Shown: positions 1-7,740, counted from the stretch's first letter. The stretch is 64,000 nucleotides of DNA from Acidimicrobiia bacterium (GCA_041393965.1 JAWKJB010000002.1:682001-746000); one strand, 5' to 3'. Numbers and translations are program-made. The notes: a model not told the origin generated them from the letters alone.

Positions 1-163
1 CGAGACCGAGGGACTCCCCCGGATAGAGATCGAACGAGACATCGTCGACGGCCTGCACGACGCCGACGGTCTTCTTGAAGACGATGCCTTTGGTCACATT
101 GAAATACTTCCTGAGGTTGCGAACCCTGAGGATCGGTTCGTCGGATCGGTGCTCAGGTGCCAC
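1..163 (-). CDS. oppF: oligopeptide ABC transporter ATP-binding protein OppF, 5' part only
   Basis: This is the first 54 codons of an ABC ATPase; the rest lies beyond the left edge. The GTG start at 163 overlaps the end of oppD by 11 bases, as expected for a translationally coupled downstream gene. The translation begins VAPEHRSDEP, then ILRVRNLRKYF, and runs to DDVSFDLYPGESLGL just before the Walker A loop would appear. This is the usual N-terminal strand pattern of OppF/DppF, the second ATPase of peptide importers, which pairs with OppD to drive uptake. Position as the last gene of the B-C-D-F order supports OppF, but no catalytic motif is inside the window. Confidence 0.8.
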   Translation of the reverse strand, partial: MAPEHRSDEPILRVRNLRKYFNVTKGIVFKKTVGVVQAVDDVSFDLYPGESLGL

Positions 164-1223
164 GCTGGATGTCCTCCCAGTAGAAACACGCAGATTCGTG
201 ATCCTCGGCGACGACATCGAGCGGCGGGACCGACTCGGCACAGTTCGGCTGTGCGTACTTGCATCGCGGATGGAACACACACCCCGACGGGATGTTGAGC
301 AGATCCGGTGGCGAACCCGGGATCGGTGTGAGTCGTTCGACATGAACATCAGGTCGCGCGATCGAGTCCATGAGCCCGAGCGTGTACGGATGCGCGGGAC
401 GGTGGAAGATCTCGTCGATGGAGCCGCGTTCCATGCGCCGACCGGCATACATCACGGTCACCCGATCGGCGACCTCTGCCACAACGGCGAGGTCGTGGGT
501 GATCAGGATCAACCCCATGCCGGTGTCCTGCTGCAGCTCGTTGAGGAGCTCCATGATCTGGCTCTGCACGGTCACATCGAGGGCGGTGGTCGGCTCGTCG
601 GCGATGATGACATCGGGATCGAGGGACAACGCCATGGCGATCATGACGCGCTGGCGCATCCCGCCGGAGAACTCGTGCGGGTACGAGTTGACGCGCTCAG
701 CCGCGGAGGGAATCTTGACGCGGTCCATCATCTCGATCGCCCGCTGCTTCGCGTCCTTGCGTGACAGCCCCTCGTGGATGCGGAACATCTCACCGATCTG
801 CCAACCGACGGTGAAGACCGGGTTGAGCGCTGTCAAAGCGTCCTGGAACACCATTGCAATGCGTGTTCCCCGCACCTCCGGTACGACATGGGCGAGGGCC
901 TTGGTCTTGCGATGGGCGGCGAAGAGGTCGACGCCTCGGAACTTGACACTGCCCTTGGTGACATAGCCGGGTGGTGTGTCGAGGATCCCCATCACGGCCT
1001 GGGCACTCACGCTTTTCCCCGAGCCCGACTCGCCGAGGATCGCAAGGGTCTCCTGCTGGTGCAAGGTGTATGACAAGCCGTTCACAGCCTTGACGATGCC
1101 GTCTTCGATCCGGAACTCGACATGCAGGTCCTCGACCTCCAACAGGGGTGCGTCGGGATCGAGGGGTCGTCCTGCGAGAGTCTCCTGGCGGATCTTCGGC
1201 TTCTTGGGTGCGGTCGTCGTCAT
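153..1223 (-). CDS. oppD: oligopeptide ABC transporter ATP-binding protein OppD
   Basis: A 356-residue cytoplasmic ATPase of the OppD/DppD family that energises peptide import together with OppF. Visible motifs in order are Walker A GESGSGKS (64-71), Q-loop Q127, signature FSGGMRQR (185-192), Walker B VIIADEP (205-211) and switch H243. The C-terminal oligopeptide-transporter extension (about 265-350) has four cysteines (C315, C321, C328, C346) spaced like the Fe-S-binding cysteines reported for some DppD/DppF proteins; that role is inferred here. The ATG start at 1223 shares one base with the oppC stop, so the gene is in the same operon. Peptide, nickel or other substrate specificity cannot be read from the ATPase. 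Confidence 0.95.
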   Translation of the reverse strand: MTTTAPKKPKIRQETLAGRPLDPDAPLLEVEDLHVEFRIEDGIVKAVNGLSYTLHQQETLAILGESGSGKSVSAQAVMGILDTPPGYVTKGSVKFRGVDLFAAHRKTKALAHVVPEVRGTRIAMVFQDALTALNPVFTVGWQIGEMFRIHEGLSRKDAKQRAIEMMDRVKIPSAAERVNSYPHEFSGGMRQRVMIAMALSLDPDVIIADEPTTALDVTVQSQIMELLNELQQDTGMGLILITHDLAVVAEVADRVTVMYAGRRMERGSIDEIFHRPAHPYTLGLMDSIARPDVHVERLTPIPGSPPDLLNIPSGCVFHPRCKYAQPNCAESVPPLDVVAEDHESACFYWEDIQRGT

Positions 1224-2257
1224 CAGCGGAGTTTCGGGTCGAGGGCATCACGAAGAGCGTCACCCATCAGGATGAACGAAAACACGGTCACCGACAGGAA
1301 GATGCCGGGGAAGACGAGCAGGTACGGAGCGGTGATGATGCGCTGCTGTGCGGTGCTGATCATCAGACCCCACGAGATCGCTGGCAACTGCAACCCGACG
1401 CCGAGGAAGGACAGTGCTGCTTCCGCGGCGATGATGACGCCGATGTTGATCGCAGCCACGATGATCACCGGTGCGATCGCGTTGGGGAGCACATGCCGGA
1501 CGATGATGCGGGTGTTCCCTGCGCCCATTGCGCGCGCGGCATCCACATAGTCGTTGGCTTTGACGGCGAGCACCGACGATCGTACGAGGCGGAGCATCGT
1601 CGCCCACCCGAGCACAATCAGGACGAGGCTCACTTGCGGAATCCCGCGGCTCTGCGTGAGCGAAAGGATCACGATGCCGCCCAGGATGGTCGGGATCACG
1701 AACCAGATGTCGGTGATGCGACCGATGATGGAGTCGACAGCTCCGCCGTAGTAGCCAGCGATCGAACCACCGATGATCGCGATGATTGTCGAGAAGAACA
1801 CAACGACGATACCGATGGTGATCGACACCCGGGTTCCGTAGATGGTCCTCGAGTAGTAGTCGCATCCCTGGAGGTCCGTGCCGAACCAATGCTCGGAGCT
1901 CGGCCGCAGGAGCGAGTCGATGAGCTTGCAGTCCCTCGGGTCATGTGTCGCGAAGACGCTGGGAAAGAGCGAGATGATGACGAGAAGGATGATCATCACG
2001 GCGGAGATCACGAAGATGGGGCGCCGCCTGAGCTGCCGCCACGCGTCACCCCACAGGCTCGCGTCGCGTGGTATGTCGGCAAGGCCGACATCGAGTCCCG
2101 GCGTTTGGCGGATGGGCTGATCGCGATCGGTTTCGGCCTTCTCTGCTTGTGCCCTGACCGGATCTCGGCTCGCCCGGGCCTTCGCCTCATCGGCATACAG
2201 GTGTGGGGCTCCGTCGGCCTCCGGTGTGCTGGTCGCGTCGTCCCTGATGTCACTCAT
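1223..2257 (-). CDS. oppC: oligopeptide ABC transporter permease OppC
   Basis: Inner-membrane permease subunit of a peptide importer, about 344 residues. A hydrophilic N-terminal stretch of about 80 residues precedes the first membrane segment (IFVISAVMIILLVIISLF). The C-terminal half carries the inner-membrane permease domain with an EAALSFLGVG segment typical of OppC/DppC. I place the start at the ATG of MSDIRDDATS (2257), which overlaps the oppB stop by 8 bases; a longer reading frame to 2293 would run far into oppB. It pairs with OppB to form the channel. Confidence 0.92.
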   Translation of the reverse strand: MSDIRDDATSTPEADGAPHLYADEAKARASRDPVRAQAEKAETDRDQPIRQTPGLDVGLADIPRDASLWGDAWRQLRRRPIFVISAVMIILLVIISLFPSVFATHDPRDCKLIDSLLRPSSEHWFGTDLQGCDYYSRTIYGTRVSITIGIVVVFFSTIIAIIGGSIAGYYGGAVDSIIGRITDIWFVIPTILGGIVILSLTQSRGIPQVSLVLIVLGWATMLRLVRSSVLAVKANDYVDAARAMGAGNTRIIVRHVLPNAIAPVIIVAAINIGVIIAAEAALSFLGVGLQLPAISWGLMISTAQQRIITAPYLLVFPGIFLSVTVFSFILMGDALRDALDPKLR

Positions 2258-3173
2258 ACCTGATCCTCGGGTCGAGGACGCCGTAGAGCACATCGACGAG
2301 CAGGTTCGCCACGAGGTACACGATCACGAGGAAGGTCGCGATGCCGATCACCACCGTCCCCTCTTGGGAACGGGTCGCATCGAAGACCGCGCGCCCGAGA
2401 CCCGGGAGATTGAAGATGGTTTCGGTGATGATGGCGCCACCCATGAGCGCGCCGAGGTCGACTGCAAGATAAGTGGCGACGGGGATGAGTGAGTTCCGAA
2501 GGGTATGAATGCCGATGACCCGTTTCGGGCTGAGGCCCTTGGCCTTTGCGGTGCGCACATAGTCTGCGCGCGTGTTCTCGACGAGGCTGGTTCGGGCCAA
2601 GCGGGCGATGTACGCAAGCGAGAGCGACGCGAGCACCATTGCGGGAAGAAGCAGGCTCTGGATGCCATGCCGGTATCCGGAGATGGGGAACCACCCCAGT
2701 TTCAACCCGAACACGATCTGCGCGATGAAGCCAAGGACGAAGACCGGGATGGCAATCACGATGAGCGTTGAGACCAGCACGAGCGAATCGAAGAATCTCC
2801 CTTTGCGGACACCTGCCACAACACCGGCAACGAGGCCGATCACCAACTCGAATGCGAAGGCGAGGAGGGCGAGTCGCACGGTGACCGGCAGCGCGGTCTT
2901 CATGATGTCAGAGACGGGTCGACCTCGGAAGTCGGTGCCGAAGTCACCCCTCATCACATTGGTGATATAGATGGCGTACTGCTGATAGAAGGGCTTGTCG
3001 AGGTTGTAGCGCTCCTGGAGCGCCTCGATGACCGCCGGCTCGAGGGGCTTGTCGCCGGATAGCGCACGAATCGGATCGCCGGGCATGAGGAATACCAACG
3101 CGAAGAGGAGGAAGGTTGCGCCGAAGAACACGGGGATGAACTGGAGCACTCTGCGTATGAGGTATCGACCCAA
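2250..3173 (-). CDS. oppB: oligopeptide ABC transporter permease OppB
   Basis: A 307-residue inner-membrane permease with about six membrane segments. The first, IRRVLQFIPVFFGATFLLF, is characteristic of OppB/DppB, and the PGDPIRALSGD stretch and the C-terminal LVDVLYGVLDPRIRYE also fit the family. The start is TTG at 3173, with AAGG about nine bases upstream on the minus strand. It is preceded by a 225-bp gap from the substrate-binding gene, holding a hairpin and a heptanucleotide array, so its expression may be set below that of the binding protein. It forms the transport channel with OppC. Confidence 0.93.
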   Translation of the reverse strand: MGRYLIRRVLQFIPVFFGATFLLFALVFLMPGDPIRALSGDKPLEPAVIEALQERYNLDKPFYQQYAIYITNVMRGDFGTDFRGRPVSDIMKTALPVTVRLALLAFAFELVIGLVAGVVAGVRKGRFFDSLVLVSTLIVIAIPVFVLGFIAQIVFGLKLGWFPISGYRHGIQSLLLPAMVLASLSLAYIARLARTSLVENTRADYVRTAKAKGLSPKRVIGIHTLRNSLIPVATYLAVDLGALMGGAIITETIFNLPGLGRAVFDATRSQEGTVVIGIATFLVIVYLVANLLVDVLYGVLDPRIRYE

Positions 3174-3222
3174 ACCGTGCCCTTCCTGTGCCGGCGCGTG
3201 CGCACGGGGACTCTAGCGGGTT

Positions 3223-3341
3223 CAGATACCGGATGACAGATTCCAGGTATCAGAGGACAGATGCCAGATGCCAGATGCCAGATGACTGACAACTGATGAC
3301 CGATGACTGACAACTGACAACTGACAACTGATGACCGAGAC
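3223..3341. repeat. degenerate heptanucleotide tandem array, 17 units
   Basis: Read on the plus strand, this stretch divides without gaps into 17 consecutive 7-base units. Every unit has C at position 1 and G at position 3. The commonest forms are CAGATGC (three in a row at 3258-3278) and CTGACAA (four copies); CAGATGA, CTGATGA, CCGATGA and others are variants. It lies in the untranslated gap between the substrate-binding gene and oppB. There is no open reading frame with a ribosome site here and no spacer structure. Function is unknown; slippage-derived DNA or a structured mRNA spacer are both possible. Confidence 0.85.
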
Positions 3342-3345
3342 GCAA

Positions 3346-3377
3346 TGAGAGAGGCGGCCCGGGGGCCGCCTCTCTCA
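3346..3377 (-). terminator. strong hairpin after the substrate-binding gene
   Basis: A perfect 15-bp inverted repeat (TGAGAGAGGCGGCCC and its complement) with only two bases between the arms, starting 21 bases after the binding-protein stop codon. No run of T follows, so it may be a weak terminator or an mRNA 3'-end stabiliser. Such a hairpin between a binding-protein gene and its permease genes usually lets the binding protein be made in excess. Confidence 0.7.
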
Positions 3378-3398
3378 CATGACTGGATGTCGTCCAGA

Positions 3399-5096
3399 TC
3401 AGCCTTCTGCGTTCAGCTCGTCGTAGCCGACAAACCTCTTGTAGAAGCCGTTGTTCTGGAAGCCGTACTTGGCCTGTGCGCCGAAGCTCCACGCATCCAC
3501 ATACGACTGCGCCGTTACCGGCTCCCCGTTGTGGAAGGTCCAGCCCTCGCGCAACACCACGGTCCAGGTCTTACCACCATCGTCGGAGGTGATCGACTCG
3601 GCCTGCGCCATGTATGGCTCGCCGGTCGCTCCGTCGAACTGGACAAGACCCGTGAACACATTGCCCATGAGCACCGCGGTGCCCTCAGACTCGTTTGCGT
3701 CCATCGGGAACAGCGACTGCGGGTTCGTCAGGTCCTGCGACACGACGCCGTCGTCGGCGGTGATCAGATCGTAGGCGACATTCCCATACGCGTCCATGTA
3801 GACATTGTCCGTGCCCTCGTTCCAGACGAACTGGTTGACACCAAAGCGAATCGGCATCGTCTGGGCATCGTCACAGAGGATGTCCTCTGCTGCCTCGTAG
3901 AACGGAATCGCATCCTCGAGCTGTCCGGAGGCGGCAATCGCTTCCTTCCCGAGCTTGAGCTGCTCGTCGAAGGCCGGGTTGTTGTACTCCGAGGCGTTTG
4001 AACCACCGTCGGCAGCCGTCATGTACGAGGCGTACAGCGGCTCGAGGAAGTTCAGTGGCGACGGGTAGTCCTGTCCCCAACCAAGACGGAACGGACCCGT
4101 GAACTCGCCGTTGTCGGCGTGGTCAAGGTAGTCCGCCCATTCAGCGGTCTGGAAGTTCACGGAACCGGCATCGATGCCGAGGTTCTGTGCCCACATGTTG
4201 ACGACTGCCTCGACCCACTGGTCGTGACCGCCACCTGCGTTGAACCAGACATCGAATCCGTCGAGCGGACCGGCTGCGTCCCAGAGCGCCTTGGCGGCAT
4301 CGGGATCGTACTCCCAGCTCGGGCAGACCGTATCACGACCACCGAGGTTCGACGGAACCACCGAGTGCGCCGCATCGCCGGATCCGTTGAAGATCTTCTC
4401 GATGATGAGCTCACGGTCGATCGCCATTGACAGCGCCTGACGGTGCTCCTTGGTGAACTGCGGCAGGTATGCCGGGAACGCCATATACAGGATGCTCGTG
4501 CTTGGCGAGGTCTTGAAACGATCCGGGAAGTCGGTGGGTGCCGACGCCAGGAAGTCCGTATCGATACCCGTCAGGACATCGAGGTTTCCCGCCTGGGCCT
4601 CGAGATAGTTGGTCTTGAGGTCGGCGGAGATCACGAAATTGATCCCGTCGATCGTTGGCTTCCGCTCACCCTTGTAGTCGGGATATGCGACGAGGTTGAT
4701 CGCCGTGTCCTGCTCCCACTGGCCGTCCATCATGAATGGACCGTTTCCGATCGGAGCGTTGTTGAACCCAAGCGTGTTCTCGTACGCCACCGATGGCAGC
4801 GGGAAGAACGCCGTGTATGCAAGCTGAACCGGGAACTCCGGATCGGCATTCACGAGCTCAACCGTGAAGGTTCTGTCGTCCACGACCTTCAGACCTGACA
4901 GGGTCTTGCCTGTGTCGGTCGGCGGCTCCACTGGCGGAGTCGTGGTCGTGGTGGTGTCCGCTGGCGGAGCCGTCGTTGTCGTTGTCGTCGTCGTGTCGTC
5001 AGCGGTGTCATCGCTGGAACACGCGGCTGCCACGAGGGCAAGCGCAACGACAAGGACGAAGAACGCAATGGAACGCCTCTTCCTTAGTCGTGTCAA
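3399..5096 (-). CDS. peptide ABC transporter substrate-binding lipoprotein, circularly permuted domain order
   Basis: A 565-residue secreted lipoprotein of the SBP_bac_5 (OppA/DppA) family. The start is TTG at 5096, with AAGGAG five bases upstream. A signal peptide ends at lipobox LVAAAC (C26), followed by a Thr/Pro linker to about residue 62. The next block, SGLKVVDDRTFTVEL, PIGNGPFMMDGQW (115-127), AIDRELIIEKIF and GWGQDYPSP (339-347), is what the family normally carries after its first 120-150 residues. The missing N-terminal module (NPQSLFPMDANE, MGNVFTGLVQFD, LREGWTFHNGEPVTAQ) appears instead at the C-terminus, residues about 450-565. It ends at YDELNAEG, which in ordinary members leads directly into SGLKVVDD. 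The ligand is probably a peptide, delivered to OppBC encoded downstream. Tandem duplication followed by loss of the outer parts would give this order; misassembly is the main alternative. Confidence 0.88.
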   Translation of the reverse strand: MTRLRKRRSIAFFVLVVALALVAAACSSDDTADDTTTTTTTTAPPADTTTTTTPPVEPPTDTGKTLSGLKVVDDRTFTVELVNADPEFPVQLAYTAFFPLPSVAYENTLGFNNAPIGNGPFMMDGQWEQDTAINLVAYPDYKGERKPTIDGINFVISADLKTNYLEAQAGNLDVLTGIDTDFLASAPTDFPDRFKTSPSTSILYMAFPAYLPQFTKEHRQALSMAIDRELIIEKIFNGSGDAAHSVVPSNLGGRDTVCPSWEYDPDAAKALWDAAGPLDGFDVWFNAGGGHDQWVEAVVNMWAQNLGIDAGSVNFQTAEWADYLDHADNGEFTGPFRLGWGQDYPSPLNFLEPLYASYMTAADGGSNASEYNNPAFDEQLKLGKEAIAASGQLEDAIPFYEAAEDILCDDAQTMPIRFGVNQFVWNEGTDNVYMDAYGNVAYDLITADDGVVSQDLTNPQSLFPMDANESEGTAVLMGNVFTGLVQFDGATGEPYMAQAESITSDDGGKTWTVVLREGWTFHNGEPVTAQSYVDAWSFGAQAKYGFQNNGFYKRFVGYDELNAEG

Positions 5097-5151
5097 AGTT
5101 GTCTCCTTGTCTTTTGGGATCCCCGGTGGTCACCCGAACGGATACACACCG

Positions 5152-5173
5152 ACGGCGCACCGAGGTGCGCCGT
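5152..5173. promoter_or_regulatory. hairpin in the leader of the substrate-binding gene
   Basis: A 9-bp perfect stem, ACGGCGCAC and its complement, around a 4-base loop, lying 56-77 bases upstream of the TTG start of the peptide-binding lipoprotein. It could be an operator or a leader hairpin; nothing in the sequence decides between these. Confidence 0.4.
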
Positions 5174-5791
5174 AACGACCGTCAGGCTCGACCGATGGCT
5201 CGCCGAACCGATGCATCAAAGCCGTCCGCGCCCATCCATCGAAAGACGACGGTGTGGGCGGTGGTTGCCTCGGTGCTCGGCGTTCGGAGAATATCGGTGT
5301 GCCTCACAGGCATTTGAATCCCACTTCTCACTTGGGACACGCGCGGATCGCGCGCGCCCACCGAGCCATAAGTATGCCGCTGTGCACGCCCTACCGCAAA
5401 TGTCTTTTTCCAGAAGATGGCTGGCATACCCGCGTTCTGCGGGCTGCCGACCCCCACACACGGGGGCCGCGTACCCTGGGTACTCGGATTGGTGAGTCCT
5501 TCAGGGCACGGTCGATTCGCAACCCGAATGGTGCTCACCGCCAAGACATATACTTCCGAGCAGAGGCGTCACTCGGAACCGCCGAACGAACCCCGGACCG
5601 GACCGAGTTCTCACGCAAAGGCGGCTCCGTGCCTCGCGTCCGCTCTCATCGGCGCAAGGTCTGTCCCGAGGCGTTTTGAGTCACTGGCGACAGTGAGCAC
5701 GGCGATGGTGCTTCACCGGCAGGGTCCGTTCCGACCCACTCGGGACGCCTTCCGCATTCGGATCTCGCGCCTGCAGATGAAGGATCGATCC
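5174..5791. other. non-coding accessory stretch
   Basis: About 600 bases between the divergent binding-protein and SnoaL-like genes. A long plus-strand frame crosses it, but the translation is rich in R, S, P and H, has no family resemblance, and no ribosome site until the SnoaL-like start. It contains the first copy of the 56-bp palindromic repeat (5432-5487). The promoters of both flanking genes should be here but I cannot place them confidently. Confidence 0.6.
5432..5487 (+). repeat. 56-bp palindromic repeat, copy 1
   Basis: The copy begins GCGTTCTGCGGGCTG, then a hairpin with arms of CCCCC and GGGGG around ACACAC, then CCGCG and the palindromic core GTACCCTGGGTAC. Related copies lie at 7061-7114 and 7801-7856 in the same orientation. 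The layout (hairpin plus a second short palindrome, intergenic, same orientation) resembles REP-type elements, but no associated transposase gene is present. Confidence 0.75.
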
Positions 5792-6274
5792 ATGAACGAC
5801 AGAGGCCAAGAAGCACGAGACGAAAACGTACGCATCTTCAACCGTGTCATAGAGGAAGGATTCAACTCCGGGAACCTTGCGCAACTCGACGCGCTATTCC
5901 ACCCAAGTTTTGTTGAGCATCAGGCGGGGTTCCCTACCCCAGACCTCGAGGGCTTGAAGAGAGGCATCACAAGCCTACGCCGAGCGATTCCGGACATCCG
6001 ACTGCGAATAGTCGACACCATTGCCGAAAGGGACAAGATCTGCTTCCTTCTCTCAGGAACGGGCACGCATCTTGGGAGCTTTGGGCCGCTCCCAGGAACG
6101 GGGACGGCCTTGACTCTGAACGTCATCGACATTTGTCGCTTCGAAGATGGAGTGATAATCGAACACTGGGGGATCCCCGATCGGATGGGAATAATGGAGC
6201 AAATCGGCATGCCGCAGCCACCTCGATGGCTCATGAATCTCATGATGCGAAGGCGACGCCGCTCTGCCGCCTAG
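5792..6274 (+). CDS. SnoaL-like (NTF2-fold) protein
   Basis: A 160-residue protein of the SnoaL-like/ester cyclase group of the NTF2-like fold. The start MNDRGQEARDEN is preceded by AAGGA at seven bases. Visible family features are the N-terminal helix NVRIFNRVIEEGFNSGN, the segment LFHPSFVEHQAGFPTPDLEGLK, an IRLRIVDTIAE strand and the late strand CRFEDGVIIEHWGIPDRMGIMEQIG. SnoaL relatives cyclise polyketides, but many single-domain members have unknown substrates, so no reaction is assigned. A cupin follows 62 bases downstream and may be co-transcribed. It sits in the accessory patch. Confidence 0.8.
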   Translation: MNDRGQEARDENVRIFNRVIEEGFNSGNLAQLDALFHPSFVEHQAGFPTPDLEGLKRGITSLRRAIPDIRLRIVDTIAERDKICFLLSGTGTHLGSFGPLPGTGTALTLNVIDICRFEDGVIIEHWGIPDRMGIMEQIGMPQPPRWLMNLMMRRRRRSAA

Positions 6275-6336
6275 CAGTGCGAGCCATGTGAGCGGTTCGG
6301 AGCGACCCGGCATCTCGAAACGACAAGAGGAGCACC

Positions 6337-6681
6337 ATGGAACCCGAATCGACCATGCCCAAAGCGAACGGAGTCACGACGGAGCTGCTGGCAACGGTTG
6401 ACCTTGGCCCCGAGATTGAAGGGATGGCAGGATGTCAGCTGCGGATGCGCCTGTTCACCTTCGAGCCCGGAGCCGTCTTCGGCCCGACTCACGACCACAT
6501 CGGTAGACCCGGGATGGTCTATGTGCTACAGGGTACCATCACCGACCATCGCGATGGAGTTGCCACGGACTACGGGCCGGGCGTGGGCTGGCCCGAGGAC
6601 AGAAACACCAATCACTGGCTCGAGAACCGAGGCACAAGCACAGCAGTGGAGATATCCGTCGACCTCATCATGCAGGCGTGA
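6337..6681 (+). CDS. small cupin-domain protein
   Basis: A 114-residue single-domain cupin. The start is preceded by AGAGGAG at a good distance. Motif 1 is partly kept: GPTHDHIGRPGMVYVLQG gives H52 and H54, but the usual metal-binding glutamate is replaced (M60 at or near that position). A later histidine (H93, in TNHWLENRG) could complete a metal site. The function is unknown; similar small cupins are sugar or acid isomerases, dioxygenases or simple ligand binders. It probably forms a two-gene unit with the preceding SnoaL-like gene. Confidence 0.78.
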   Translation: MEPESTMPKANGVTTELLATVDLGPEIEGMAGCQLRMRLFTFEPGAVFGPTHDHIGRPGMVYVLQGTITDHRDGVATDYGPGVGWPEDRNTNHWLENRGTSTAVEISVDLIMQA

Positions 6682-6775
6682 CGGGTTGTTACCGATCGAA
6701 CGGCGCCGGAATCTCGGCCGCCAATCTTGAGATCGTTTCCGGATCGTCGACGCCCGACAGGTCGCTGGGATCTGG

Positions 6776-7030
6776 ATGGGTCCCGAGTTGCTCAGCCCAG
6801 GCCCAGCGAGCGACGCAGTCGTGGCCACCGACATGGATTCGAATGTCTATTTCGCGTGGATAGCCGAGAACAAGATCGTTGTTCGAAGATGGGATGGCAC
6901 CAAGTGGCAACCGCCCGAGGTAATCGGCGAAGGGTTTGCACCCACCGTGGCATCCGGCGACCCGGCGAGAATCGCGTGGACTCGCTCGCCGGGTTCGGAC
7001 TACGAGGTCGTTGTCGCCAGTCTCCCATGA
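6776..7030 (+). pseudogene. fragment of a secreted beta-propeller-like protein
   Basis: An 84-codon frame that reads as real protein (AVVATDMDSNVYFAWIAE, VVRRWDGTKWQPPEVIGEG, IAWTRSPGSDYEVVVASLP) and resembles the C-terminal repeats of exo-sialidase or propeller-type secreted proteins. There is no ribosome site or signal peptide. The same style of sequence continues upstream of the ATG to a stop at 6728-6730. I take it as the remaining 3' end of a larger gene rather than a working small protein. A repeat copy lies 30 bases after its stop. Confidence 0.45.
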
Positions 7031-7060
7031 TCGGTGCGACCATCCTGATTGCGGCATCGA

Positions 7061-7114
7061 GCTTCCGCGGGCCCTGGACCCCCATGTTCGGGGGTCGCGT
7101 ACCCTGGGTACCCG
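7061..7114 (+). repeat. 56-bp palindromic repeat, copy 2
   Basis: GCTTCCGCGGGC, then GACCCCCA and GGGGGTC arms around TGTTC, then CGCGTACCCTGGGTACCCG. This is the best-preserved hairpin of the three copies. It lies between the propeller fragment and the toxin gene, downstream of both. Confidence 0.75.
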
Positions 7115-7152
7115 TGTCCCGAACGAGATGGGTGACCTCCACCATGGAGCGT

Positions 7153-7488
7153 TCAAGCAAGGCCGAGGGCCACCATCAGGGCTCGATCCAACTCACTCAG
7201 TTTGTGACGGTCGAGCATCCCCCGCCGCCGCGACAGAACCCGTCTTGGCAAAGTGAACACATTGTCGCAGTTCGCTGCGCACGGCCTGCCAAGACCTTCG
7301 TCCGCGCCCAACTCGACTTCGGCCACATGACCATGGAAGGTACTCGTCACCAACACGCACACAACGGACGACAAGACCGGGATCGCCGAGTCACGTGTCA
7401 CCACCACAACGGGATGCTGGCCCACTCCCGGGATGTCGGCGTCCCAAACCTCGCCTCGAGCGATCAGCGCTCGGCGTCGGCCAGGCAT
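7153..7488 (-). CDS. MazF/PemK-type endoribonuclease toxin
   Basis: A 111-residue protein with the MazF-family order. The first strand RGEVWDADIPGVGQHPVVVV has the conserved RGEVW opening. It is followed by LVTSTFHGHVAEVEL, RPCAANCDNVFTLPRRVL (the conserved N-x-D segment) and the C-terminal helix KLSELDRALMVALGL. MazF toxins cut mRNA at short motifs and are held inactive by the antitoxin made from the same transcript. The start overlaps the end of the upstream antitoxin gene by 25 bases. The cut site cannot be predicted. The pair lies in the accessory patch next to a tRNA gene. Confidence 0.85.
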   Translation of the reverse strand: MPGRRRALIARGEVWDADIPGVGQHPVVVVTRDSAIPVLSSVVCVLVTSTFHGHVAEVELGADEGLGRPCAANCDNVFTLPRRVLSRRRGMLDRHKLSELDRALMVALGLA

Positions 7489-7721
7489 GCTGCCAACGAG
7501 AAAGCGGCAAGCTTTTCGACGAGGTCATGGTGGGCGGAGTCAGATTCTGCGTATCGTCGTCGGTAGGACTCGACAATGGCTTCTTCCCCATGTCGGGCGA
7601 GCCATTCTGCGACGGCCCGGGCTACCACTGCACCCCGGCTCGAAGCAACACCGGCTTCTACTGCGCGGTCCAGTGCCTCGACAACGGATTCATCCAATCG
7701 GGCAGTGACGGGGACGCTCAC
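7464..7721 (-). CDS. ribbon-helix-helix antitoxin of the MazF-type pair
   Basis: About 85 residues. The N-terminal strand and helices VPVTARLDESVVEALDRAV and SSRGAVVARAVAEWLA form a ribbon-helix-helix DNA-binding fold, and the C-terminal half (EEAIVESYRRRYAESDSAHH onward) is the expected toxin-binding tail. I favour the GTG at 7721. An ATG at 7757 would add 12 residues that read through the palindrome-like GTATAC/GTACAC stretch, which looks more like the promoter-operator. Antitoxin-first order with overlap is typical, and the antitoxin usually represses its own operon. Confidence 0.78.
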   Translation of the reverse strand: MSVPVTARLDESVVEALDRAVEAGVASSRGAVVARAVAEWLARHGEEAIVESYRRRYAESDSAHHDLVEKLAAFSLAACLADAER

Positions 7722-7740
7722 ACGCCCACCATACCAGACC

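Noticed and set aside
1148..2263. A 371-codon plus-strand frame opposite oppC
   Set aside because: It is rich in D, R and H, typical of the complement of a membrane-protein gene, and has no domain pattern.
3223..3341. CRISPR array
   Set aside because: Units are only 7 bases, with no spacers and no cas genes nearby.
5417..5791. N-terminal extension of the SnoaL-like protein in the same frame
   Set aside because: The extension is low-complexity, crosses the 56-bp repeat and lacks family resemblance. A good ribosome site precedes the internal ATG at 5792.
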